Below are positions 43,538 to 53,800 of a stretch of 64,000 nt of DNA, piece by piece. The stretch lies in NCBI RefSeq assembly GCF_000417875.1, contig NW_006920870.1, forward strand, positions 1,118,727 through 1,182,726. The letters are read 5' to 3'. How positions within the stretch are numbered: position 1 is the stretch's first letter; the number at the start of each line of letters is the position of its first letter. The position numbers were made by a program, and so were the translations under genes. Below the pieces are notes generated by a model. It was not told where the DNA came from, made no database searches, and saw only the letters and a list, made by a program, of their open reading frames with translations. The DNA comes from Pseudozyma flocculosa PF-1. Its lineage: Eukaryota; Basidiomycota; Ustilaginomycetes; Ustilaginales; Ustilaginaceae.

Positions 43538-45358
43538 CTATGATGCCGGTGTCGACGATGCTGCCGAGGCAGTGTCCGCCTGTTCCCCTTGCTGGACCTC
43601 TACCTCTTCTCTAGCCTGCTTCTCCTCCTGCTCCTCGTCACTCGGAGAGCCACCCTCGCCGTCCTCGCTCTCGTCATCGGCGGCCAGCAACTGCGGCAGC
43701 CTGCCCGGCTCTGCGCCCGCAAAGAGCCACACGTGGCTGTCCAACAGCCGCTCGGGCTCCTCGACGGCCTTGCCGTGTCCATGCGCCGCTTGACCGCCAC
43801 CGCTGCGCTCGTCGTCCGTCTCGGCCGGCACGACGACATCGTCGCCGACGACCTCCTTGACGGGCTTGGCGCGAGGCAGCGTCCAGCCGAGCTTGGTGCA
43901 GATGTAGTCGACGATGCGGTCCGCCTCGCCCAGCAGCATGATGTCGACCGCGATGTGGTAGACGGGCGCCTGGTTGATGAGGATGACGGGCGTCGAGTGC
44001 GGGATGTGCGACACGAGCTCCGAGACGGGCGCCACCTTCAGCGAGGTGCCCATGACGATGAGCAGGTCGACGCTCTCCCGGTCCGCCAGCAGCGCGCGGT
44101 CAAAGGCGTTGGACAGCTTCTCGCCGAAAAAGGTAATGTCGGGCTTCATGATGCCGTACGCCAGCCCGTCATCGTGCTCGTCGTCGTCGCTGTCGTCGTG
44201 CCTGCTGCTCGCCTTCCTGCTCCCGCCGCCGCCCGCCTGCCCGTTGCCCTTGCTCCTCTTGGCCGCCTTGTCCTTGCCGCCCTTGCGCTTGCGCTTCCTC
44301 TCTTCGCAGCGCGGGCAGTCCGGGATGCGCTTGGCAAAGATGTCGTCCTTGATGTCGGAGCCGTTGGTCCTGTACCCGCACGCCGGGTCGGTGCACGTGG
44401 CCGTGGCAAACGAGCCGTGGCACTGAAGCACCCTCTCGATGCCCGCCAGCTGCTCGAGCGTGTCGATGTTCTGCGAGTAGTTGCGCAGCAGCTGTCCGCG
44501 CTCCTCGAGCAGCTTGATGAAGCGGTGCGAGGGCGACGGCGCAAAGTTGCTCGGAAAGATGCGGTGGGCAAACGAGTAAAAGAGGCGCGGGTTGCGCAGA
44601 AACACCTCCTTGTGGAACATGTCGGTCGGGTCGTCGAGATCGCCAAACTGCGGGTCGCGCTGCAGCTGGGCGTAGATGCCGTCGCGGGAGCGAAAGTCGG
44701 GGATGCCGCACGAGACCGAGATGCCGGCGCCGCTGAGGACGACGATGCGCTTGCTGTTTGCGATGAGCGAGAGGGCGTCGTCGACGGTGTTGTACTGCGG
44801 CAGCTTGTCGCGGTTGCGCAGGATGCGCGAGAGGGCCGTCTTGAGGAGCGGGTAGAGCTGGCGGTCCGTCATGTCCTCGAGCACGATCTGACGCGGCAGG
44901 AGCACGCCGAGCGCCGCCAAGAGGTGCTTGATCTTGCCGCTGTAGAGCTCGACGTATTCGGCAAAGAAGCGGACGATGCCGTTCTGCTTGAGGAACTGGA
45001 CCATGCCCTCAACCTTTTCCGGAGGGAAGAGCAGCGTGACCTCGTCGAGGAAGCGGTCCTGCAGCTGGTCGCCCTCGTCGTCGGACGCCTCGGCCTCGGC
45101 GAATGCCTCGAGCTCCTCGAGCTCCTCAGAGTCGAGCTCGCTCAGCGTCGGGCTACCTGGAGCATGGCTGGAAGGCAGCGCGGGGGGAGCACGCGGGCCA
45201 TCCTCGGCGGTCGCGGTCGCGGCTGCGGGTGCGGGCGAGCTCGGATGGTCGACGGTGGAATGGTCCGGGCGCACCTCGGTGTTGGGGATCTCCTTGGACG
45301 GTGGTGCGCCCGCGGTGGCGGCGGCAGGGGCCGCGTCCGCTTTCGCCTCTACGACCAT
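43538..45358 (-). CDS. SIR2: Sirtuin, NAD-dependent protein deacetylase (Sir2/Hst1 class)
   Basis: One exon, 606 residues. An acidic N-terminal region (about 1-100) and a helical Sir2 N-terminal domain precede the core. The core has VVLSGAGISVSCGIPDFRS (GAG at 210-212), NYSQNIDTLEQLAGI, the catalytic His314 in QCHGSFATATC, and two zinc Cys pairs (CTDPAC and CPRC). It continues with DITFFGE, GTSLKVAPVSEL and LINQ. This is the class I arrangement that removes acetyl groups from histones and other proteins using NAD. Between the second Cys pair and KPDITFFGE there is a basic then acidic insert of about 45 residues with a likely nuclear signal (KRKRKGGKDKAAKR). The tail is acidic. The start is the first ATG in frame. 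Confidence 0.94.
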   Translation of the reverse strand: MVVEAKADAAPAAATAGAPPSKEIPNTEVRPDHSTVDHPSSPAPAAATATAEDGPRAPPALPSSHAPGSPTLSELDSEELEELEAFAEAEASDDEGDQLQDRFLDEVTLLFPPEKVEGMVQFLKQNGIVRFFAEYVELYSGKIKHLLAALGVLLPRQIVLEDMTDRQLYPLLKTALSRILRNRDKLPQYNTVDDALSLIANSKRIVVLSGAGISVSCGIPDFRSRDGIYAQLQRDPQFGDLDDPTDMFHKEVFLRNPRLFYSFAHRIFPSNFAPSPSHRFIKLLEERGQLLRNYSQNIDTLEQLAGIERVLQCHGSFATATCTDPACGYRTNGSDIKDDIFAKRIPDCPRCEERKRKRKGGKDKAAKRSKGNGQAGGGGSRKASSRHDDSDDDEHDDGLAYGIMKPDITFFGEKLSNAFDRALLADRESVDLLIVMGTSLKVAPVSELVSHIPHSTPVILINQAPVYHIAVDIMLLGEADRIVDYICTKLGWTLPRAKPVKEVVGDDVVVPAETDDERSGGGQAAHGHGKAVEEPERLLDSHVWLFAGAEPGRLPQLLAADDESEDGEGGSPSDEEQEEKQAREEVEVQQGEQADTASAASSTPAS

Positions 45359-45793
45359 CTCGGTGGCGATGGTTTGGAGGATGAGCGGCCGTAAGGGGGG
45401 AGCAGAGGGCGCCCTGTGACAGACGAGAGGCGGAGAAGCAAGAAGGAAGCTGGAAGATTGAGGGTAGCGGCGGCCCCCTGCAGCCTGTTGGATGTGGAGC
45501 AGGCCGGACCTGCCCTGCTTCTGCTTCTCTCGTGCGAACCAGGCGGCGACGAGGTGGATTCGGAGAGAGAAAACTGTCCAGAGTCGTCAGCGCCGCTTGC
45601 AGCGGGCTTGCAGGCGAGCCAACCCCTTTTTCCTGAATTGGCCCCAAGGCAGCCAAGCGGGCTGCCTCTGCCGCAGCCGCCAGGGCCAGCCAGGGCCAGC
45701 CAGCCGGGAGGCCCTGCCTCTGACGCGGCCTCGCCCTGGAAAACCCAGCGGTCGGCCCCTCCCCCCCCCGCCCTGGCCAGCCCAGTGGGCTAG

Positions 45794-45801
45794 TATATAA
45801 A
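45794..45801 (+). promoter_or_regulatory. TATA box candidate
   Basis: TATATAAA in an otherwise C/G-rich context, followed about 40-100 bp later by a pyrimidine-rich stretch. It is the best TATA-like word in the window, but the gene it serves is not identified. Confidence 0.4.
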
Positions 45802-46712
45802 CGTGGACGCCCGCCCGCATCCCCCCTCTCCCTTCCCCCATCGCGCTCCCTCCTTTCCGGGTCAAGGAACTTCAAAATTGCCTGTAAGCATCCACGCCAT
45901 CCCATTCCATATCCTTCCCGCTCTCGTACACGGCATCGCAACGTCCGCATCCTCACACTCTCGCCGTCCTCCTTTTCTCCTCGTCACCATCCACCAGTTT
46001 ACCATTTTGAACCATAATCTGGGAAGGACCTCGTATGGGAGTTGATCCGAATTTTTCTTTCCTCTTAGTCGCCGACTGCTCGTTTCTCTCGAGACGTTCC
46101 TCGCGCTCGCCTACCTGGTCGCCATTACCTTCGAGCGCCGACCCGGACCGACACTGGCCAGTACGATCCTCGCACCCCGCTCTGTTGAGAGGGACGAGGC
46201 GCGGAACACCGGGTGCGTCTCCAGGCGGCTGCTCAGGTGACTGTGGCTCGGCGGCAGCTTGGATGCTCGTTGGGTCGATCTTTGGCTTCTATCGTCGTGG
46301 CTGTACTGTCTTGCTTGCAATGGAGCGATGCTGTCGTCATCATACCTCTCTCTGTCGTGTCGTGTGTTCGAGCGTCCTTCCAGATCTTTGGCGGAGCAAG
46401 CATGCGCTTTGACGTTGCTGTGACCCCTGGCTACCCGCCCCCTGCACCACAAGTCTCTCTTTGCACGACTTCGACGTCGTCGGCGTACGGCTCACCCGCC
46501 TCTGTGGCAGCGGTCGCTTAGAACAGCACTCCAGTCGTGGCACGGTGGTGGGGGCATGGTGCGATCCATTGAAGGTGATGCATAGAAATACAGGGGGTGC
46601 AAGAGGTGACGACATGGCCCGAAGGGATACAAGAGGCGCAGAAGAGACAATGCGACGAGACGGTCAAGTGGCAGAGAGAGATTGAGAGCAGGCGCGAGGA
46701 AAGCGCGAGGAC

Positions 46713-46750
46713 AGCTGGCTGGCTGGCCGGCTGGCCGGCTGGCCGGCTGC
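46713..46750. repeat. GGCTGGCC tandem repeat
   Basis: GGCTGGCC/GGCTGGCCGGCT units repeat about four times, just downstream of the NOG2 stop. Confidence 0.8.
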
Positions 46751-46816
46751 CTCGGATGACGGGGCAGTCAGGGAAAGAAGGTCGGACGGAAGGAACGGCT
46801 GGAGCCTGCCTCGTCA

Positions 46817-49696
46817 CTACTTCTTCCTGTTCTTGCCCACGCCGCCGCGGCCGCCCTTGCCGTTGGCGCCGACCTTGGGACCGCGCTCCTTTGCCTTGGC
46901 CTGCACCTCGGCGCCGCCCGGCTTGGGTCGGCGGCTCTTGTTCTTGACGTTGGCATGCGTGTAGTAGTTCTCGGCCTTCTTCTTGCTCGTCGTCATGCGC
47001 GTCCCCTTCTTCTGACGCTTGCTGTCCTGGTCCGACTCGTCGTCGACGTCGTCGACCGGAGCGCGCTTCTTGCCAGGAGAGGTGGCGGCAGCCACACCCT
47101 CCTGCTCCTCGTCGTCCTCGTCTGCGGCGCCATCGACGCCCTCGTCAGCGTCCTCGCCGCCCTTGAAGACGTCGTCCCACCCGAGCTCCTCGAGTGCATC
47201 GTCGTCGTCTTCATCCTCGTCCTCATCATCGTCCTCGTCCTCGTCGTCCTCGCCATCCTCTGTGAAGGCGTCATCGTCCTCGCCGATGGCCGTCTCGGGA
47301 GCCTCGTCGTCCTGGTCACGCTCCATCTCAAAGTCTTCGGGCACGCCGCCGTCGACGTCCTCCTTCGTAAACTTGGTGACGACGGCGATCTGGGCGAGGG
47401 GCTGCTCGACACCCTTGACAGTCTTCTTGCGCACCGCCTTTTCGAGCGCCTCGGTCTCGGCATCGACGGCCGACACGACCGCGTCGGCGGCCTTCTCCTT
47501 GCCCTTGCCAGCAGCCTCAGCCTGGCCGGCGGGAAGCGGAGGTGCGACAAAGAAGGGGATCTTGCCGCGGATCCAGTCGTTGAGCACCATCTTGGCGCAC
47601 GTCTCGTAATCGGGCTCTCCGCCCTTGAGCAGCTTGCCGCCGCGCTTGGCCAGCTGGCCGAGGAAGTCTTCGGTGCTGTCCCACTTCTGCAGGTTGTAGG
47701 TGCGCTTGATGTACTCGGGCTTGACGCGCGAGAGCAGCGCCGGGATGTGCTCCGAGGGCGTCTCGAGGTTCTCGACGCGCACCACTCCCTTGAGCACGGT
47801 GCCGGTCTCGGAGTCGCGCGCGCTGACGGGCACGATACCGGGGCAATCGATCAGGTAGATGCGGCGCATCAGGGTGATGTACTGCCACACCTTGGTCTCG
47901 CCCGGGATCGGCGCCACGGTGCAGACCTTCTTCTTCTTGAGCGTGTTGATGATGGAGCTCTTGCCCGTGTTGGGGTAGCCGACAAAGCCGACGCTGATCT
48001 GCTTCTTGTCCGAGTGGAGCACGCTGAACTGGCGCAGCAGCTGGATGACGGAGCCCTTGCCGAACGAATTGTTGATCGAGGCGTGGAACGCCAGCGTCGG
48101 GTACTCTTTGGACAGGATCTTGACCCATCGAGCCTGCGCGAACGACAACAGCGGATCGATCGAGGTAACTCAGGGTCAGCTCTCGGCCCTTCGGGCGCGT
48201 GCGCGCATGTCTGCTTGTCCGGATCATGAGAACAGCGACAGGGCGGGAGAGGGGATGTTCGTTCCAAAACTACGAGCTCGAGGCGGACGCCGGCAACACC
48301 ACCCGAAGGCGGACTGGACGGCAGCCTCGAAAACTCAACTCATATCAGAACGCCGGCACCCGACGCTCCAGGCCCTCCCGCCAGCCTTGCCTCCAATGGC
48401 GGGAGGAGGCAAAGAGGTGGTTGCCTTGCACCCTCCCCGAAGGGAGCGTGGTCGGCAAGATGAGGGGGAGATCATATCGGGGCTGTTTCTCTTCCACATT
48501 CGTAACAGTCAGTGCGCCATGGTGTATGCTCCAAAAGGCTGGAGGCGCGAGACTTGACATGATTGTGGGACCAGGGCGGGTCGATGGTCGGCGGAACGGG
48601 GGGATGGAGGGAGAGGCCGAGGACCAGAGGAACCAGGGGCAGGGGACGGAAACGGCAGCGGCGCAGCAGCGCAGAACACTCACAGTGACCCAGGTGGGGA
48701 CGAGATCGACCTTGTTGAGGAGGAAGACGAGATGCTTGTGCGGCTTCTCCTCGCGAATGTGCTTTTCGACGCTCCTGCAGCGGGTGCCGAGCGGGTCGCG
48801 CGCGTCGAGGACGTGGATGATGACGTCGGAGCTGTCGATGACCTTGTAAAGCTCTCCCCAGATTCGCCTAGACTGGCCCTTGCTGTAGATTGGCTCGGAG
48901 CGTCCGCGCTGGACGGGGATCATGTAGGGCTCGTCGCCCTGGGCGGCCGAAGACGAAGACGCAAGGCCAGAGCCAATCTCGTAGTCGTCGGGCACGAGCC
49001 CGACTCCGGCCAGCTTTGCCTCGGCGGCGGCGGCCTTTTCGTCGGCCTGCTTGCCCATGGCCTCGCTGCTGGTGGCGAGGTCGGCAAACGAGCTCATGGA
49101 GCCGTCGAGCCTAGGCTTCTTTCGCTGGGCGCCGGGGCCAAAGGTGTCGGAGAAGGGCTCGAGGGCGGTGAGCGAAGGGGCCTTGCCCTTGGCCGGGTCC
49201 TGGATGAGCGACATGGGCAGCTTGTTTCTCCGCAGGAGGACGCTGTAGGGGTCGTTGACGCGGGACTCGAGCGAGGTGCGGAAGTGGTCGAGGGCGTCCT
49301 GGGAGATGACGCGGGTGTTGCCAAACCAGCGCTTGTCGGGCTGGACGCGCCCGGGCTTGGCCTCGCTGCTCTGGAATTCCTGAGCCTGGATGATCTTGCC
49401 GCTGCGGTCGCGGATGGCTTTGGAGGCGATGCCGTCCTTGGAGAGCATCTTGACCGTCTTGGCCTGCTTGGCATCGCGGTAGAAGTTCTCACCCCTGGAT
49501 TAGAGCGAGATACAGCAATCATCAGAGGCGGCAGGAGATGCGGAGCGATGGGTGGTCAGAATGATTGTCGTTGCGGTCGCCACCTCGCGCCATTTTTGCA
49601 CTCGGCCACCCATACGACCGAGACTCACTTTACGCGCTTCATGCCGTTGGACGACCTCGCCTTGGCGGAGCCAGCTCCCTTTTTGACGACGACCAT
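46817..49696 (-). CDS. NOG2: Nucleolar GTP-binding protein NOG2 (GNL2), circularly permuted GTPase
   Basis: Three exons (49696-49629, 49494-48684, 48133-46817) encode 731 residues; introns are 134 and 550 bp. The N-terminal NGP1NT region includes [21 protein letters not shown] and RWFGNTRVI. GTPase motifs follow in the permuted order of the family: [16 protein letters not shown] (G4, from 283), the P-loop GYPNTGKS (345-352) and IDCPG (Asp389). Then come PEYIKRTY and a Lys/Glu/Asp-rich tail with DEDEDD runs ending in KNRKK. In yeast Nog2 is an essential pre-60S assembly GTPase. Both splice junctions restore conserved text (VK/GENFYRD and [20 protein letters not shown]). The second intron is four to five times longer than any other here. 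It is divergent from the makorin-like gene. Confidence 0.95.
48253..48430 (-). ncRNA. Candidate H/ACA-type snoRNA inside the long NOG2 intron
   Basis: Read on the NOG2 strand, the 550-bp intron has a perfect 10-bp stem (48374-48383 with 48397-48406). The H-box-like ATATGA (48345-48340) follows. A second hairpin has stem CGAGGC/GCCTCG (48324-48329 with 48279-48284) and an inner CCGCC-UUCG-GGUGG stem loop. An ACA triplet (48258-48256) lies downstream of it. That is the hairpin-H-hairpin-ACA order. The yeast NOG2 intron carries snR191, so position also fits. I did not find a pocket convincingly complementary to helix 69 of LSU rRNA, the yeast snR191 target. Ends are approximate. Confidence 0.25.
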
Positions 49697-50113
49697 CTTG
49701 GATACTTTCGGGGTGGCGGAGCGGTTCTATGAAAAGGGTAGGCCGAGAGGGCGGTCGAGGGCTGTGTTTGGGGGAGGTGGTGAAGGGGTATACGGTTGCA
49801 AGAGTCACGGGTATGGTGTGGCGTGTCCGGAAAGGGTGCGGAGGCCTATGCACTGGAACAGCGCGGCGTCGACGTCGAGCGCTGCAGGCAGGTGGGGGAG
49901 GGAAGGGCGGGGAGCGAGACCGAACGATGCCAGCAGACAAAGTGATGGGATCGGATCGACGTGATGGGCGGAGAAAGGGAGGACGTGAGGATTGGGTGAC
50001 CTAGAGTATGGAGGGGGAGGCAAGGTGAGGAAAGAGGGGCGAGGGGCGTGGCTCCCTCTGCCGCCAAATTTGTAGCGCGCTGCCAGGAAGTTGGAAAAAG
50101 TCGAGCGGCGAGG

Positions 50114-50125
50114 AAAAATTTCCAG
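50114..50125. promoter_or_regulatory. RRPE-like element upstream of NOG2
   Basis: AAAAATTTCCAG, identical to the word upstream of EFG1, lies about 418 bp before the NOG2 ATG (and 734 bp before the makorin-like ATG). Regulation of NOG2 is inferred from its role and the yeast RRPE analogy. Confidence 0.35.
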
Positions 50126-50400
50126 CGTGGGGGCGGGCCCGCCCGCCATTTCCCCCCCCTTTCCCCTCTTTTTTTTTTTCTCTGCTCGCCCATTTTGGAG
50201 CCCAAGCCGGTGGCCGGCGGAGCCACTGCGGTGGGTCGACGTGGCCGCCTCGGGTCCGCCTTTGAAAGCGAGGCCAGGCCGGCACACGGACCAGGCGCGA
50301 GGACGTGGCACCCGCAATCCGAGAAACGGTCGAGGATCTGCAAGGGGCCAGAGGGGGCGCAGGCAGGGCCAGGGTCTCGGGCGCTCTCGCTCCTGCCGTT

Positions 50401-50424
50401 ACGGGTACGGGTACGGGTACGGGT
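50401..50424. repeat. ACGGGT hexamer tandem repeat
   Basis: Four perfect ACGGGT units. This is not the common TTAGGG telomere unit, and the flanks are ordinary spacer. Confidence 0.85.
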
Positions 50425-50858
50425 AGCTTGCCTGCCTTGGCGGTGCCCACGAGCTTCGGATGGGCCGCCCATCGTGTGAGTACGTGGCGGCAGATGGGGC
50501 GGTGCGTGTTTTCAGAGCTGCTGAGCCTTCGGCCGGGGGTGGATGCTCGACGAGGCCTGCCCAGCAAGCTCCAGAAAGCTTGTTCGCGCGCGCGTGGAAC
50601 CCATCAGGCCTGGCCTGTCCTGGCCAGGTCCAACCAGCCCTCTTTGCCTGGTGAAAAAACACCACCGCATCCCGTCCAACTCCTTCGCTCCGTCTCACCA
50701 CCACCACCACCACCGCCATCGACACCGTCCTCCCCATCTCCCCCCGTGTCGCATCTCCTGCCCGCCCCAGACATCACCCACGTCCTTCATCCAGTCCCTC
50801 GCGCACCCCGACCATCGCACGCGGTGTTTCGGCCCGGGCCTGCACCGCTTGGCCCAGC

Positions 50859-53800
50859 ATGGCCGACACTGAGCGAGCCGCCACCACCCTGGCAACCCCC
50901 GCGCACCCAGCCGCCACCACCAACGCCGCCGCCGCCGCTGCTACCGCTTCCTCTTCCAACGGCGACGGCGACCACGAGATGTCGGCCGTGGATCAGAGCG
51001 CGGCCGCAGGCTCCGCCACCGCGCCCACCGTGGCAGGCGGAGCTCAGCCCCAGAGGGCCGACGTCTGCCCCGCCTTCAACACCCCCGCCGGATGCCAAAA
51101 CAGCGGATGCCAGCTCTTGCATCAAGCAGGCGCGGTAGACGCAGATGGAGCCGCTCGAGACCCGGCGACGCCCGCAGCCCCCGAGAGCACCCAAGGTCCA
51201 CTGCTTGTCAAGTCTTGCAAGCCCTGCATGTGGCATCGGGCCGGCTCCTGCCGTCGAGGCGAGGAATGCTGGTTCACGCACGATGTCACCTCCGGGGACG
51301 GCCGCGGTACGGAGCAACCAGGCGCAGCACAGCCCGGCGCGGCCTCCTCGTCTGCCGGACCATCGTCTGGGCCTGCCGCTCAGGCTGCCGCCGCCTCAAC
51401 TGGTCCCGGCAGCGGCAACGTCCCGGCCAATGCCGCCAACGGCCCCGCTTCCGCCACGGCGCAGACCACACAGGAAGCTTCAGCGGACGCCGAGACTTGC
51501 AGCATCTGCATCGAGGTCCCCGCCATCTACGGGCTTCTCGAGCATTGCAACCACGTCTTCTGCCAGGACTGCCTGCGCAAGTGGCGCAAGACGCAGCGAC
51601 GCGTCGAGACGTTCCGCAACTCTGACGTCACGCAGCGGTGCCCAATCTGCCGCGCCCCAAGCCACTTCGTGGTCCCTTCCCCCATCTCGCTGAGAGACGA
51701 GGACAAGACCAACTTCATTGCGACCTTCAAGCAGACTCGATCCAAGCAGCCTTGCAAGCACTTCGAGAAGAGCAAGGAGCAGCAGAACGTCCTCTTCTGC
51801 CCCTTTGGAGACGACTGCCATTACGCTCATCAGATCACGCCCGACGGCCCGCGCCACCTCTTTGGCCGCGGCGCCACCGAATGCCTGCACCAGTTCCGCC
51901 GTCGAGGCAGGGCTGGTGCCGCCGCAAACCAGCAGGGACAGCAAGCTGCAGGTCAGCAGGGTCAGCAAGCTGCGGCTCAGCAGGGTCAGCAAGCTGCGGC
52001 TCAGCAGGGTCAGCAAGCTGTGGCTCAGCGAGCGGCTGGCCAGCCGGCTGCGGCTCAGCAAGCCGCCGACGGCCAGCGAGCTGCTGTCCAGCCAGCCGCN
52101 NNNNNNNNNNNNNNNNNNNNNNNNNNNNNNNNNNNNNNNNNNNNNNNNNNNNNNNNNNNNNNNNNNNNNNNNNNNNNNNNNNNNNNNNNNNNNNNNNNNN
52201 NNNNNNNNNNNNNNNNNNNNNNNNNNNNNNNNNNNNNNNNNNNNNNNNNNNNNNNNNNNNNNNNNNNNNNNNNNNNNNNNNNNNNNNNNNNNNNNNNNNN
52301 NNNNNNNNNNNNNNNNNNNNNNNNNNNNNNNNNNNNNNNNNNNNNNNNNNNNNNNNNNNNNNNNNNNNNNNNNNNNNNNNNNNNNNNNNNNNNNNNNNNN
52401 NNNNNNNNNNNNNNNNNNNNNNNNNNNNNNNNNNNNNNNNNNNNNNNNNNNNNNNNNNNNNNNNNNNNNNNNNNNNNNNNNGCGAGCTGCTCGTCCACGC
52501 CAGCCCGCGTGGGCCGGCGACGGCCAACGCGGCCCCGAGCCCAAGGACGCCAGCCTCCGCCTCAGCCGGTCGGTGAAGCTCGTGCCCAGCGTCTTGCTGC
52601 ACTCGTCAACGCACGAGCGGGTCAGCAGCCCCCCGCACAGCCTCGCAACGCCAGAGCCCAGCGTGTAGCCGCGCAGCCTCGCAACGCCGCAGCTCAGCGC
52701 GCACCCGCACAGCCCATCAACGCCGGGGCTCAGCGCGCTGCTTTCGATCCTTACGACGAACGCGCGTACGAGATCCCTCCGGGATTGCGGGGCAACGCCG
52801 AGGTGGAGGGCGCGCAAGCCCGTCTATTCGCTGCGCTGGACAACCTCAGGACCATTCGAGCCCGCACAGCGGCGCTCGCTGCAGGGCTAGGGCTGCAGAC
52901 TCGTCCGGCATCGCTCCTGAATGCTGGTGCACAGAACCGCCCGGCTCCAGCGCTTCTCGATCCGAGGGCAGTGCGTCCTCCGGTCCAGACGCTCAACGAG
53001 GTCCGAGCCGAACGTCGGCTGGCCGGACCATTCTACAGAGCTGGTCCCGAACGCGCTCCGGCCCAGCGTCCCGCGGCCCAACGTCCCGCAGCCCAGCGCG
53101 AGCCTGCTCAACGCTCCGCTGCTCAGCGTGCGCCGTCCCAGCGTGCTCCGGCCCAACCGCCTCGCCCTTCGGACGCTAACCCTCTAGCCAACCCTTCTGA
53201 CGGCCGTGTCGCTGGGAGCCTCGGTGGCATCCGAGATAGCTTGCAGGGTTTCTTCGGCATCTTCCAGGGTCGGGCTCAGTCCGGCGCCGACGCAGCCGGG
53301 AACGCCAGCGGATCAGGGGCCCGCCCAGGCACGCACAACGAGGGCGGCGCCGCTGGCGCCCGTCCGCCGGGAGCACGACGTGTCGCCGGCGAAGACTCGG
53401 ATTCCGACGAGGCCGTCTTCTACGACTACGATGAAGACGTCGGCGACGCAGAGGCGCCGCAGTCGCGACGCGATGGTCGTGCGGTCCGTGAGTCCGACGG
53501 TCAGGATGGCCGCACGGCCTCTGGCAGCAACAGCCGCCAGAGCGGTGCACCCTCTCACCGCCCCCCTACAGCGGCCGCAGGTCCCAGTCGAGCCGTCGCC
53601 GCCGGAAGTGGGCTTGCGCAGGCAGCCCTGCCTTCTACTGGTCTTCAGCAGAGTGCCTCGAGCATCCGCGATCAGCAGGCCCGACGCGGTGCCCAGGACA
53701 GCGATGACGACATCTTGGACGGCGACGACCTGCTGTACAGCGACGACGACATGGACAGCGAGGACGACTTCATGGCTGACATGCTCGAGGCTGCGCGCAT

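Larger units (their letters stand above)
45359..46816. other. Intergenic spacer with TATA box and possible unannotated transcript
   Basis: Left of 45790 is the sirtuin promoter side, with CCAGG repeats near 45683-45710. A clear TATATAAA at 45794 is followed by a C/T-rich leader, a GTAAGC word (45893) and a TTTCTTTCCTCTTAG acceptor-like run (about 46069). After it, one frame encodes a hydrophobic helix (LLVSLETFLALAYLVAITF) with good codon use, but I find no start codon linked to it. A GGCCGGCTGGCC repeat ends the spacer. Confidence 0.45.
49697..50858. other. Divergent promoter region, NOG2 / makorin-like gene
   Basis: Contains the RRPE-like word at 50114, a T12 run near 50170, the ACGGGT repeat at 50401, and a CCA-rich leader before 50859. 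No exon is supported. Confidence 0.55.

Noticed and set aside
48134..48260. GAGAG...GAGTTACCTC near the 3' end of the NOG2 intron as snR191-like guide pockets
   Set aside because: The words partly match guides for LSU helix 69, but no upper stem separates them and they overlap the CTGAC branch-site region, so it is not a workable H/ACA pocket.
50401..50424. Interstitial telomere
   Set aside because: The ACGGGT unit differs from TTAGGG, only four copies are present, and single-copy genes lie on both sides.
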